A DNA stretch of 64,000 nucleotides from Paenibacillus athensensis (GTDB taxonomy: Bacteria > Bacillota > Bacilli > Paenibacillales > NBRC-103111), in contig NZ_MYFO02000017.1 in NCBI RefSeq assembly GCF_004514475.2, positions 1 through 64,000 of the forward strand, in the 5' to 3' direction. Both the position numbers and the translations under genes were made by a program. Below the pieces are notes generated by a model. That model searched no databases, was not told where the DNA came from, and saw only the letters and a list, made by a program, of their open reading frames with translations. Shown here in pieces: positions 1 to 7,181 of this stretch (position 1 is its first letter; each line of letters begins with the position of its first letter).

Positions 1-780
1 CAAGATGCGCTGCAAACGATGAAGCAAAAGGCAGCGGAAGGACAGGAGATGTGGCAAGGCATCAAGCAAAGCTTTTCGGATAAGAAGGAGCAGTTTGCAC
101 AAGGCGATCCGAACAAGAAAGCGGATATGCTGGGCTTTGGTGTAGAGCAGGTGGCGGAGTTTTTTGTGGGCGCGGCAGAGGTAAAAAGTCTTTTGGCAGC
201 GAGAAAAGCGGCGATGGAAGCGGCCATGCTGCGGAGCAGGGTCATCGCCAATATTGAGCAGAACTGGACGATTCGTGAAGCGTCGCGTATTGACGAGTAT
301 TTGCTGAACGAGCGGAAGCTGATGGAGGACCTGGCTGCGAAAAGGGCGGCTGAGGGGACGGGTTATACTGGTGGTAGAACTCAAAAAGAGTTAGATGATT
401 TAGCAGGCGATCCTTCACATGGAGGGGCGATTAGAGAGCAAGGAATTAAAGAAAGGGAAATTGGTTTAGATTTGGAAAAACAAGGGAAATTAGGAAGGGT
501 TGTTAGAGATCCTCAGGGAGATGGGGGAGCTGAATTTATTGATACCACTTCGGGGCTTAAATGGGATGTTAAAAGCTTCGAATCCTACCCTAATGGTCAT
601 ACATCTCCCAAAAAGGGAGCATTTACTGTAGAAAATGGAATGAAATCCATTAATAAAGAACTTTCAAAAGGTTACAACGTGATTGTGGACACGAGAAACT
701 TAATTCCGGAGCAAATTGACCAGCTACGAGAGGCCATACAAAAAGCAGGAATAATTGATAGAATTATTTGGTATTCCTAG
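1..780 (+). CDS. C-terminal part of a polymorphic (contact-dependent) toxin with a PD-(D/E)xK-type nuclease tip; 5' end outside window
   Basis: The reading frame is open from the first base, so the true start lies upstream of the window. Counting from the first ATG (base 19), residues 1-110 are a charged, alpha-helical linker. From about residue 115 (base ~361) a separate module starts: a conserved-looking GDPSHGG segment, then E147 in REIGLDLE, E172/D175, and D183-x-K185 in WDVKSF. This spacing is that of a PD-(D/E)xK restriction-nuclease fold, as in CdiA-CT tRNase/DNase toxins of large secreted proteins. Base use turns clearly AT-rich at the same point, the usual sign of toxin-tip exchange. 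The gene downstream is a candidate immunity gene. The toxin reading is inferred from motif order and context; the substrate (tRNA or DNA) cannot be told, nor can the delivery system, because the N-terminus is missing. Confidence 0.75.
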   Translation, partial: QDALQTMKQKAAEGQEMWQGIKQSFSDKKEQFAQGDPNKKADMLGFGVEQVAEFFVGAAEVKSLLAARKAAMEAAMLRSRVIANIEQNWTIREASRIDEYLLNERKLMEDLAAKRAAEGTGYTGGRTQKELDDLAGDPSHGGAIREQGIKEREIGLDLEKQGKLGRVVRDPQGDGGAEFIDTTSGLKWDVKSFESYPNGHTSPKKGAFTVENGMKSINKELSKGYNVIVDTRNLIPEQIDQLREAIQKAGIIDRIIWYS

Positions 781-794
781 ACAGGAGGTTGACG

Positions 795-1412
795 ATGACA
801 GTAGTTAATTTTAATCAAATTATTGAGAAATTAGAATCACATCAGACTTGGGTTGACAGCCTTGGAATCCAAGGTGAAAAATTGAACCTAGATGAAGTTG
901 ACTTGCGAAATGTTGACTTGTCGAAATACACTTTAAATCAATCGTCGATTACGGGTTGTATTTTTGATGGTATAGATTTGCAGAATAAAGATATTTCTTC
1001 TGCGATACTCTGCTCTTCGAGTTTCAAATTCGCTAATTTAGAAGGTTCTGATTTTTGTAAATCTAATGTATCTTATGCAGATTATACGAATGCAAATATT
1101 AAATGTGCGAGATTGGCTGATTGTGAATGTGTTGAATCGGTGTTTGCTAAAGCAAATTTTTCAGATGCAAATCTAGTAGCTGCTCTTTTTGATGAAACAG
1201 ATTTTCGAGAAGCGACCTTAAATAATGCAGACGTGAGATTAGCAACATTCGAAGGAGTCATGTTAAAGGGGGCACGATTGGCAGGGCTTCGAGGGCTAAA
1301 CGAAGCTTTCATAAAGAGTATTAATATTGGCACTATTGAAGACCCGATTATGCTTAGAGATGAAGAAGCACGACAATGGCTTTTAGACCAAGCGACGGGT
1401 GAGCAGGATTAG
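795..1412 (+). CDS. Pentapeptide-repeat protein, probable immunity protein for the upstream toxin
   Basis: This encodes 205 residues. The start is set by GGAGG at 784-788, seven bases before the ATG; an earlier in-frame start overlaps the toxin gene and has no such site. From about residue 30 to 165 the chain has five-residue periodicity of the A(D/N)LXX kind, for example FANLEGSDF, TNANIKCARLADC, ANFSDANLVAALF and NNADVRLATFEGVML, which predicts a right-handed quadrilateral beta-helix. A short helical tail follows. It begins 14 bases after the toxin stop and has the same AT-rich composition, so the two were probably acquired together. Pentapeptide proteins are known as DNA mimics and as immunity proteins in toxin loci; the immunity role here is inference from position. 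Confidence 0.75.
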   Translation: MTVVNFNQIIEKLESHQTWVDSLGIQGEKLNLDEVDLRNVDLSKYTLNQSSITGCIFDGIDLQNKDISSAILCSSSFKFANLEGSDFCKSNVSYADYTNANIKCARLADCECVESVFAKANFSDANLVAALFDETDFREATLNNADVRLATFEGVMLKGARLAGLRGLNEAFIKSINIGTIEDPIMLRDEEARQWLLDQATGEQD

Positions 1413-1918
1413 ACGTCGGATTTTGATTTTATCCAGTGCCGAATGAACTCATCATTCAATCAATAACACATCTAACCCAATGTAACACCCGTATAAAATT
1501 TTTCGATTTTGGTTTTACGAGCATCAAATGGGGCGTTCAAAAAGGGATTGCACTATAAGAAAGAACCCAAAAATGACCTCGAAATTCACAGATATGTGTA
1601 GAGAGGTCATTTTTTAGGGGTATTTTGCTACTCCAAGTGGGGCTCAAAAAATCAAAAATTGACTTTTCGGAGAGCCCCTATTCCGATCCGCGAAGCAGGT
1701 CGATTATGGTCAGAGACCACCCTGATTGATCTGTTTTTGTTTTGGGAAGGTCAGAAGGTGTAAATGGACGTTGCATGATCTTGTAAAAAATACTGTTGTT
1801 GGCCTTTTTTTCCCGCCCCTCGCCTTACTGACGCCCAACATCCTGCCACCCCTCTTGAAATTACCCCGGAAATTGAAAATAATAAAGAAGAGGCAGCAAA
1901 CGCGTGGGAGGACGGGTA
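1413..1918. other. AT-rich intergenic stretch with hairpin and possible IS remnant
   Basis: No convincing gene. It holds a strong hairpin (1569-1614) and, 48 bases on, an inverted-repeat-like sequence (1639-1679) reminiscent of an insertion-sequence end. The short open frames around 1726-1965 lack a ribosome binding site and recognisable composition, apart from the site that belongs to the MarR gene. Confidence 0.5.
1569..1616 (+). terminator. Hairpin followed by T run after toxin/immunity pair
   Basis: A 12-bp stem (AAAAATGACCTC at 1569-1580 with GAGGTCATTTTT at 1603-1614) encloses a 22-base loop containing a smaller CACA/TGTG pairing. The right arm ends in a T run, so it can act as an intrinsic terminator for the upstream pair; the A-rich left arm would let it work on the other strand too. 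Confidence 0.6.
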
Positions 1919-2398
1919 ATGAACAAGGAGGATCAAGTCGTCAAGCGTTTCCGGGAATTATTTAACAAGCTGGCGTGGTTGAACAAATTGACGATGGAAG
2001 AACGTCTCAAGGGGCACAAGCCCTCGGAGGTGCATTGCATGGAATACATCGGCAACCACTCCGATGCCAATGTGACCAGGCTGGCGGAGTCCTTGTATAT
2101 GACCCGAAGCGCCATTAGTAAAATTACCAAGAAGCTTCTGGAAAAAGGTTTGATTGAAAGCTTTCAGAAGCCGGAGAACAAGAAAGAAATTTATTTCAGG
2201 CTTACGGAGCAAGGGAAAGCGGTCAGCCAGCTCCACGATGAGCTGCACCGGCAGTTTCGACAACGGGACCAAGCTGTCTTCGAGCAGGTGACGGAGGAGC
2301 AGTTCGACAGTATGCTTCGCTTTATGGAAACGTATGATCGGCATTTGGATCAAGAAATCAAGAAGCAGGGACTAGATATTCAAACGGAATCGATCTAA
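1919..2398 (+). CDS. MarR-family transcriptional regulator
   Basis: This encodes 159 residues. The ATG at 1919 follows GGGAGG (1907-1912) with a normal gap and is preferred over the in-frame GTG at 1904. The middle of the protein (about 40-110) is a winged helix-turn-helix: VTRLAESLYMTRSAISKITK is the HTH, and a wing follows around KPENKKEIYFRLTEQG. Helices at both ends would form the dimer interface. It lies immediately upstream of, and co-oriented with, an MFS exporter whose promoter carries a 10-bp inverted repeat, so it probably represses that exporter and is released by a small molecule. Regulator family: high confidence; target: inference. Confidence 0.88.
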   Translation: MNKEDQVVKRFRELFNKLAWLNKLTMEERLKGHKPSEVHCMEYIGNHSDANVTRLAESLYMTRSAISKITKKLLEKGLIESFQKPENKKEIYFRLTEQGKAVSQLHDELHRQFRQRDQAVFEQVTEEQFDSMLRFMETYDRHLDQEIKKQGLDIQTESI

Positions 2399-2419
2399 AA
2401 AAGGACAACGAAATCGCGG

Positions 2420-2456
2420 GCAGCCAGGCTCTTCATGAGACCAGGCTGCTTTTTTA
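2420..2456 (+). terminator. Intrinsic terminator after marR-type gene
   Basis: GCAGCC (2420-2425) pairs with GGCTGC (2444-2449), with additional pairing inside, followed by a run of T. It separates the regulator from the exporter, which has its own promoter. Confidence 0.75.
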
Positions 2457-2470
2457 TTGTCGATATTTTG

Positions 2471-2512
2471 TTGACGAGGAAACAAAGTGATCGTACAATG
2501 ATTTTGTTTCCT
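2471..2512 (+). promoter_or_regulatory. SigA-type promoter with overlapping MarR-type operator
   Basis: TTGACG (2471-2476) and TACAAT (2494-2499) are spaced by 17 bases, close to consensus. A perfect 10-bp inverted repeat, AGGAAACAAA (2477-2486) and TTTGTTTCCT (2503-2512), brackets the spacer and the -10, so a bound dimer or dimer pair would block RNA polymerase. The site fits the upstream MarR-family protein; binding is not demonstrated. Confidence 0.65.
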
Positions 2513-2543
2513 TGGAATCAAAAAAACTCGAAGGAGGAAGCCC

Positions 2544-3791
2544 ATGTTTAAATGGAATTCGCGTCGGCCGGCTCCCACCGAACATAGCGTAGACAAAAAA
2601 GCTTTATTTTTCGGGCTGGTATCCGTATTTTTATGCGGGCTCGGCTTCAGTATTATCGCACCTGTCGTTCCATTCCTTGTCCAGCCTTACACCGACAATC
2701 CGGCACAGCAGGCGATGATGGTGACGCTGCTGACGGCTGTGTATGCGGTTTGCGTATTTTTTGCGGCACCTGTGCTGGGCGCTTTGAGCGACAAGTTCGG
2801 CCGTCGTCCCTTGCTGCTGATCTGCTTGACGGGTTCGGCGGTTGGATACTTCGTTTTTGGCATCGGAGGAGCTTTATGGGTGCTGTTTGCCGGACGCATA
2901 CTGGAAGGTGTGACAGGTGGGAGCATCGGCACAATTTTTGCTTATTTCGCCGACCTGATCCCGCCCGCGCAGCGAACCCGGTATTTCGGATGGGTGAGCG
3001 CACTCGTCGGCGCAGGCACGGTGATTGGCCCATCTTTGGGCGGACTGCTGGCCAAGCTGGGATACGCAACGCCGATGTATGTGGGCGCAGCCGTTACTTT
3101 GTTGAATGTCGGCTTCGGCCTTCTTTACATGCCGGAGAGTCTGGACAAACGTCAACGTTTGCAGCAAATCACGCTGGCGAGGCTGAACCCGTTCCTCCAG
3201 CTAGTCCGCTTGCTTTCTATGAAAAGCTTGAAAAGATTGCTGATTTCCGCCTTCTTGCTATGGATTCCCAGCGGCTCGCTGCAAGCGATTTTTTCCCAAT
3301 TTACGCTGGATACGTTCAGTTGGCAGCCTACGTTGATCGGTCTGATGTTTTCCATGATGGGGATTCAGGATATTCTGGCCCAAGGCTTGATCATGCCGAG
3401 GCTGTTGCTCAGGTATGCCGACAAACGGATTGCTATGCTTGGCATGGCTGCTGAGCTGGTCGGTTACGGATGGATTGCAGCTTCGGCGCTGTTTCGTTAT
3501 GATCTGTTTTTAATTGTCGGGATGTTCATATTCGGTTTCGGCGATGCAATCTATGGACCTTCATTCAACGGCATGCTCTCCAAGTCTGTCGATGCCAGTG
3601 AACAAGGCAGGGTTCAAGGAGGCAGTCAGTCGATTCAGGCACTGGCGAGAATGATCGGACCTATCGTCGGCGGCCAAATCTATGTAGCGCTCGGTCACGC
3701 TACTCCGGCGCTCATGGGGGTGCTGCTGCTCGCAGCAGCGATGCTCGTTTTGTCCAAAAGACCCCGTGTTGATCGGCAAGCAGGAGCTTGA
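2544..3791 (+). CDS. MFS transporter, DHA1 drug-efflux type
   Basis: This encodes 415 residues with 12 predicted membrane segments. The cytoplasmic loop between segments 2 and 3 has the MFS motif A, GALSDKFGRRP (residues 79-89), and segment 5 carries the GPSLGGLLA-type motif C of drug/proton antiporters. The start has AAGGAGGAAG seven bases ahead. The protein is most like TetA-type or multidrug exporters of the inner membrane, driven by proton motive force. It sits behind its own promoter with a palindromic operator and downstream of a MarR regulator, a typical inducible efflux arrangement. The exported compound cannot be told from sequence. Confidence 0.85.
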   Translation: MFKWNSRRPAPTEHSVDKKALFFGLVSVFLCGLGFSIIAPVVPFLVQPYTDNPAQQAMMVTLLTAVYAVCVFFAAPVLGALSDKFGRRPLLLICLTGSAVGYFVFGIGGALWVLFAGRILEGVTGGSIGTIFAYFADLIPPAQRTRYFGWVSALVGAGTVIGPSLGGLLAKLGYATPMYVGAAVTLLNVGFGLLYMPESLDKRQRLQQITLARLNPFLQLVRLLSMKSLKRLLISAFLLWIPSGSLQAIFSQFTLDTFSWQPTLIGLMFSMMGIQDILAQGLIMPRLLLRYADKRIAMLGMAAELVGYGWIAASALFRYDLFLIVGMFIFGFGDAIYGPSFNGMLSKSVDASEQGRVQGGSQSIQALARMIGPIVGGQIYVALGHATPALMGVLLLAAAMLVLSKRPRVDRQAGA

Positions 3792-3982
3792 AACACGTGC
3801 TCGGCCAAGCTCATCGCTGGCCTAACTGCTGGCGAATCGTTCCGTCTGCGGCTGCTGCGCAGAATATGCCGTGCGCAGCGCCATCAGACGAGAGGAGCGT
3901 GTTTTGCCCTAAATACATTTCTTTGGCTGTCGTATGCAACATTCGTCGTCGAGGCTCCGTCAAAAGGAGGTAACACCTAAAT

Positions 3983-5149
3983 TTGGCAATGGGGGCTGAA
4001 GGTATGGGGGACAAAGAGAAAAAAATCAGGCTGCAGCGTCGAAGAGCTACGCTGACGGCACTGGTTGCGCTGATGCTGCTGACCGCAGGCTGCGGCGCGC
4101 GTTCGAGCGACAGTGCAGCGGAAAGCAAAGCGGCTGCGCCGGTAGCCGATCACATGACGGATAGCGCGGCATTTTCGGCCAAACAAAGCGATTCGGTAGC
4201 CTACACGGCGGTGGACGACCAGTACGCTCGAAACGAAGCGCTGGTGAAAGCGAGTGCGGACGGTACAGCCGCTGCGGCAGCGCAGCAGCAGCCCTCGACA
4301 AGCGGCTCAGTCATGGCGGCAACCGGGGCGGAAGCGGCAGACGGCTTCAACCGCAAGCTGATTTACAAAGCGAACCTCGTCATGCCCGTAGCGGACTACG
4401 ACAAGGCGCAAACCGAGCTGCGCGATTTGGTGGCCCTCAGCGGCGCTTACATTCTCCAGTTTTCCGAAAGCGTAGAGTCGAAGGCGCGCAGCGGCAATTA
4501 TACGATCAAGGTGGCAGCCAACGGCTTCGTTCCGCTGTTAGACGGCTTGGCCAAAATCAGTCCGGCGCTCAAGCGCAATGTGAACGGGCAGGACGTTACC
4601 GAGGAATACGTCGATCTGGAATCCCGTTTGAAGGCGAAGCAAGCGGTGGAAGCGCGGCTGCTTTCTTTTATGGACAAAGCGACGAAAACCGATGATTTGC
4701 TGGCCTTCTCAAATGAACTGGCCCGGGTGCAGCAGGAAATTGAGCAGTTAAAGGGCCGGATGCGTTATCTGGATCAAAATGTGGCGTATTCGACGGTTGA
4801 ACTGCGTTTGTATGAGCAGATCGGCTCGAAGCCGTTGTTATCCGATCCGAATGAAACGTCGCTTGGCGAACGCATCGAGCGGGCCTGGCATTCCAGCCTG
4901 AACGTGCTGACCGTCGTGCTGCAGGGCTTGCTGGTGGTATTGGCGGCTGCGCTGCCTGTACTTGCGCTCGCTGCGGTTGTCTGCGTTCCACTGTTTGTCG
5001 TGCGCAAACGCCGTCGCAGCCGGATGCTGGAAACACGGCGCGAGCGTCAGGAGCAGAATGCAGCCCTCGTCGAATCGGCGGAAACCGGCGCGATGCAAGC
5101 CAATCAGCCGGATCTGGCGGCCAAATCCGAACAATCCGAAGAAAATTGA
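3983..5149 (+). CDS. DUF4349 membrane-anchored lipoprotein
   Basis: From a TTG start after AAAGGAGGT (3964-3971) this gives 388 residues; ATG codons at 3989 and 4004 are alternatives with weaker sites. Residues 20-37 form a lipoprotein signal with lipobox LTAGC (Cys37). A Ser/Ala-rich spacer follows, then the DUF4349 domain (about 120-300): a beta-strand region, the [19 protein letters not shown] segment, and a coiled coil of the [19 protein letters not shown] type. A transmembrane helix near residues 305-340 ends in RKRRRSR, with a cytoplasmic tail. The family has no assigned function; envelope location is clear. It ends just before a strong terminator that isolates it from the dcw cluster. 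Confidence 0.8.
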   Translation: MAMGAEGMGDKEKKIRLQRRRATLTALVALMLLTAGCGARSSDSAAESKAAAPVADHMTDSAAFSAKQSDSVAYTAVDDQYARNEALVKASADGTAAAAAQQQPSTSGSVMAATGAEAADGFNRKLIYKANLVMPVADYDKAQTELRDLVALSGAYILQFSESVESKARSGNYTIKVAANGFVPLLDGLAKISPALKRNVNGQDVTEEYVDLESRLKAKQAVEARLLSFMDKATKTDDLLAFSNELARVQQEIEQLKGRMRYLDQNVAYSTVELRLYEQIGSKPLLSDPNETSLGERIERAWHSSLNVLTVVLQGLLVVLAAALPVLALAAVVCVPLFVVRKRRRSRMLETRRERQEQNAALVESAETGAMQANQPDLAAKSEQSEEN

Positions 5150-5160
5150 AAAAAATTTTC

Positions 5161-5196
5161 AGAAATCCTGTGAGCCTTTGCAGGATTTCTTTTTGT
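5161..5196 (+). terminator. Intrinsic terminator upstream of the dcw cluster
   Basis: A perfect 10-bp stem, AGAAATCCTG (5161-5170) with CAGGATTTCT (5181-5190), is followed by TTTTGTTTT. It ends the DUF4349 transcript. Confidence 0.88.
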
Positions 5197-5217
5197 TTTG
5201 GCGAATTACCTTTTCTA

Positions 5218-5251
5218 AAGTGGTGGAAAGTGGCACAAAGTGGAGGAAAGG
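5218..5251 (+). promoter_or_regulatory. MraZ operator: 10-bp-phased AAAGTGG boxes
   Basis: AAAGTGG occurs at 5218, 5228 and 5238, and a fourth AAAG (followed by GGGG) at 5248, each exactly 10 bases from the last, ending about 15 bases before the mraZ start. MraZ (AbrB-fold ring) is known to bind short direct repeats in its own promoter with helical-turn spacing, so this is almost certainly its autoregulatory site. Confidence 0.75.
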
Positions 5252-5265
5252 GGGGGCGCCGTGCT

Positions 5266-5703
5266 ATGTTTATGGGAGAACACCAGCATAGCATCGACGA
5301 AAAAGGCCGTTTGATTATTCCGGCCCGGTTTCGTGAAGCGCTCGGCGAAGCTTTTGTGATCACACGCGGTCTCGATCAGTGTTTGTTTGTGTATCCCCGC
5401 AAGGAATGGGAGATACTGGAGCAGAAGCTGAAGGCGCTGCCGCTGATGAAATCGGACGCACGCGCGTTCACCCGGTTTTTTTTCTCGGGTGCGGCTGAAT
5501 GCGATCTGGACAAACAGGGGAGGGTGAATATCCCGGGCAATTTGGTGGAGCATGCGAAGCTGGAGAAGGATTGCGTTGTCATCGGCGTTTCAAGCCGCGT
5601 CGAGATTTGGAGCAAAAGCGTCTGGGAAAGCTATTCGAATGAATCCGAGCAGTCGTTTAACGAGATTGCGGAAAAGCTTGTGGATTTTGACTTTGACTTG
5701 TAG
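5266..5703 (+). CDS. mraZ: MraZ, transcriptional regulator of the dcw cluster
   Basis: This encodes 145 residues, the family's usual size. The chosen ATG gives the characteristic [11 protein letters not shown] start; the frame is open further upstream but that part runs over the terminator and operator. Two SpoVT-AbrB half-domains are visible: [13 protein letters not shown] (about 11-23) and DKQGRVNIP (about 82-90). The protein assembles into rings of dimers that bind repeated boxes ahead of mraZ, and it represses its own operon. It is first in the dcw cluster here, with four phased boxes directly upstream. Confidence 0.95.
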   Translation: MFMGEHQHSIDEKGRLIIPARFREALGEAFVITRGLDQCLFVYPRKEWEILEQKLKALPLMKSDARAFTRFFFSGAAECDLDKQGRVNIPGNLVEHAKLEKDCVVIGVSSRVEIWSKSVWESYSNESEQSFNEIAEKLVDFDFDL

Positions 5704-5763
5704 ACCGTGTACCCGTCGGCTCGGCCGGCGGCATTTTCATGAAAATTCGGGAGGACCCGCACG

Positions 5764-6714
5764 TTGTTTCATCATGTTACCGTTTTAAAAGAAGAATCTG
5801 TCGATGGACTGCATATACAACCGGACGGCGTTTATGTCGATTGTACGCTCGGCGGCGCCGGCCATAGCGCGTTGATCGCTTCCCGGCTCGGGGAGCAGGG
5901 GCTGCTGATTGCGCTCGATCAGGACGATACGGCACTGGCGAATGCCAAATCGGTGCTGGCGTCCTATGGTGACCGCGTCATGACGGTCAAAAGTAATTTT
6001 CGCGAATTGGAGCAGGTGCTCCTGAGCATTCCGCGCGCTTGCCGCGACGGCAAGCCGCAGGTTAACGGCATTTTATTCGACCTGGGCGTGTCGTCGCCGC
6101 AGCTGGATGAAGCCGAGCGCGGCTTCAGCTACCATCAGGAGGCCGAGCTGGACATGCGGATGGACCGGACGTCGGAGCTGACTGCGAAGACCATTGTCAA
6201 TGAATGGCCGGCTGAGCGCATCGCGCGCATTTTATATGAATATGGGGAAGAGAAGTTTTCCCGCCGTATCGCTTCGGTCATTGAAGCGGCCCGGAGCAAG
6301 CAACCGATTGAGACGACCGCCGAATTGGTCGAGCTGATCAAGGAAGGCATTCCGGCCCCTGCACGCAGGACGGGCGGACACCCGGCCAAGCGCAGCTTTC
6401 AGGCATTGCGCATAGCTGTTAACGACGAGCTTGGCGCCTTTGAAACGGCGCTGGAGCAGTCCATCCGCTGTCTTGCTCCGGGGGGGCGGGTCGCGGTGAT
6501 CACCTTCCACTCACTGGAAGACCGCATCTGTAAAACAACCTTTGCCAAATATCTGGCCAAATGTACATGCCCGCCTGATTTCCCGCTGTGCGTGTGCGGC
6601 AATCAAGGCACATTGAAGCTCATTAACCGCAAGCCGATCGTTGCCGGCGGCGAGGAATTGGAAGCCAACCAGCGCTCCCGCTCCGCCAAGCTGCGCATCG
6701 CCGAAAAGCTTTGA
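5764..6714 (+). CDS. rsmH: 16S rRNA (cytosine(1402)-N4)-methyltransferase RsmH
   Basis: This encodes 316 residues from a TTG start 10 bases after GGAGG (5750-5754); it gives the usual [12 protein letters not shown]-terminus. The SAM-binding motif [10 protein letters not shown] is near residue 27, [12 protein letters not shown] lies in the middle, and [14 protein letters not shown] marks the substrate region. Late in the chain come [14 protein letters not shown] and the [14 protein letters not shown] tail, both typical of the family. It methylates N4 of C1402 in the ribosomal P site together with RsmI. It sits between mraZ and ftsL as in most bacteria. Confidence 0.96.
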   Translation: MFHHVTVLKEESVDGLHIQPDGVYVDCTLGGAGHSALIASRLGEQGLLIALDQDDTALANAKSVLASYGDRVMTVKSNFRELEQVLLSIPRACRDGKPQVNGILFDLGVSSPQLDEAERGFSYHQEAELDMRMDRTSELTAKTIVNEWPAERIARILYEYGEEKFSRRIASVIEAARSKQPIETTAELVELIKEGIPAPARRTGGHPAKRSFQALRIAVNDELGAFETALEQSIRCLAPGGRVAVITFHSLEDRICKTTFAKYLAKCTCPPDFPLCVCGNQGTLKLINRKPIVAGGEELEANQRSRSAKLRIAEKL

Positions 6715-6735
6715 TCCGAAGGAGGAACATGACGA

Positions 6736-7167
6736 ATGCCCGCTTACATCCAAGGCAACCTGGCGCTTGATCCCAAGACGAAACCGAAGGTTAAAATCAA
6801 AGAAACGACAAAGGTCGTATACCGCAGCAAATCGCTGCCCGTGCAGGAAAAAATGCTCTATTTGTTCACCGTCGTGCTTTGCGTTATCGTTGCCGGTGTC
6901 ATCATCTGGCGTTATGCGCAAATCTATGAAATGAACGCTAATATTTTGCGGATGCAAAAAGAAATCAGCCAAATTCAAGCCGAAAACAGCGCGCTTAAAC
7001 AAGAGGTTGAGAAGCTGCAAAGTGCCGAAACGCTCAAGCAAAAAGCCGCAGAGCTTGGACTGGGTCCCGCCGATGAGGAGCAGTCGGCCAAGCAAGCGGG
7101 TTCTTCGACAGCCTCCACGAAAACGAAAACGTCTACCGCCAGCAACAAAGTGGCGATCAACCACTAG
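6736..7167 (+). CDS. ftsL: Cell division protein FtsL
   Basis: This encodes 143 residues, a bitopic membrane protein: a basic cytoplasmic N-terminus of about 40 residues, one membrane helix (LYLFTVVLCVIVAGVIIW), then a leucine-zipper-like coiled coil (MNANILRMQKEISQIQAENSALKQ begins it) and a Ser/Thr/Lys-rich tail. GGAGG precedes the ATG. FtsL pairs with DivIC and DivIB in the septal complex and links the Z ring to PBP/SEDS enzymes. Sequence conservation is low in this family, so the call rests on architecture and on its place between rsmH and pbpB. Confidence 0.9.
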   Translation: MPAYIQGNLALDPKTKPKVKIKETTKVVYRSKSLPVQEKMLYLFTVVLCVIVAGVIIWRYAQIYEMNANILRMQKEISQIQAENSALKQEVEKLQSAETLKQKAAELGLGPADEEQSAKQAGSSTASTKTKTSTASNKVAINH

Positions 7168-7181
7168 GCAGGCAGACTCCG

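Noticed and set aside
1726-1965. Open frame of 79 codons before the MarR gene
   Set aside because: No ribosome binding site, hydrophobic and basic composition without family likeness; overlaps the MarR start region.
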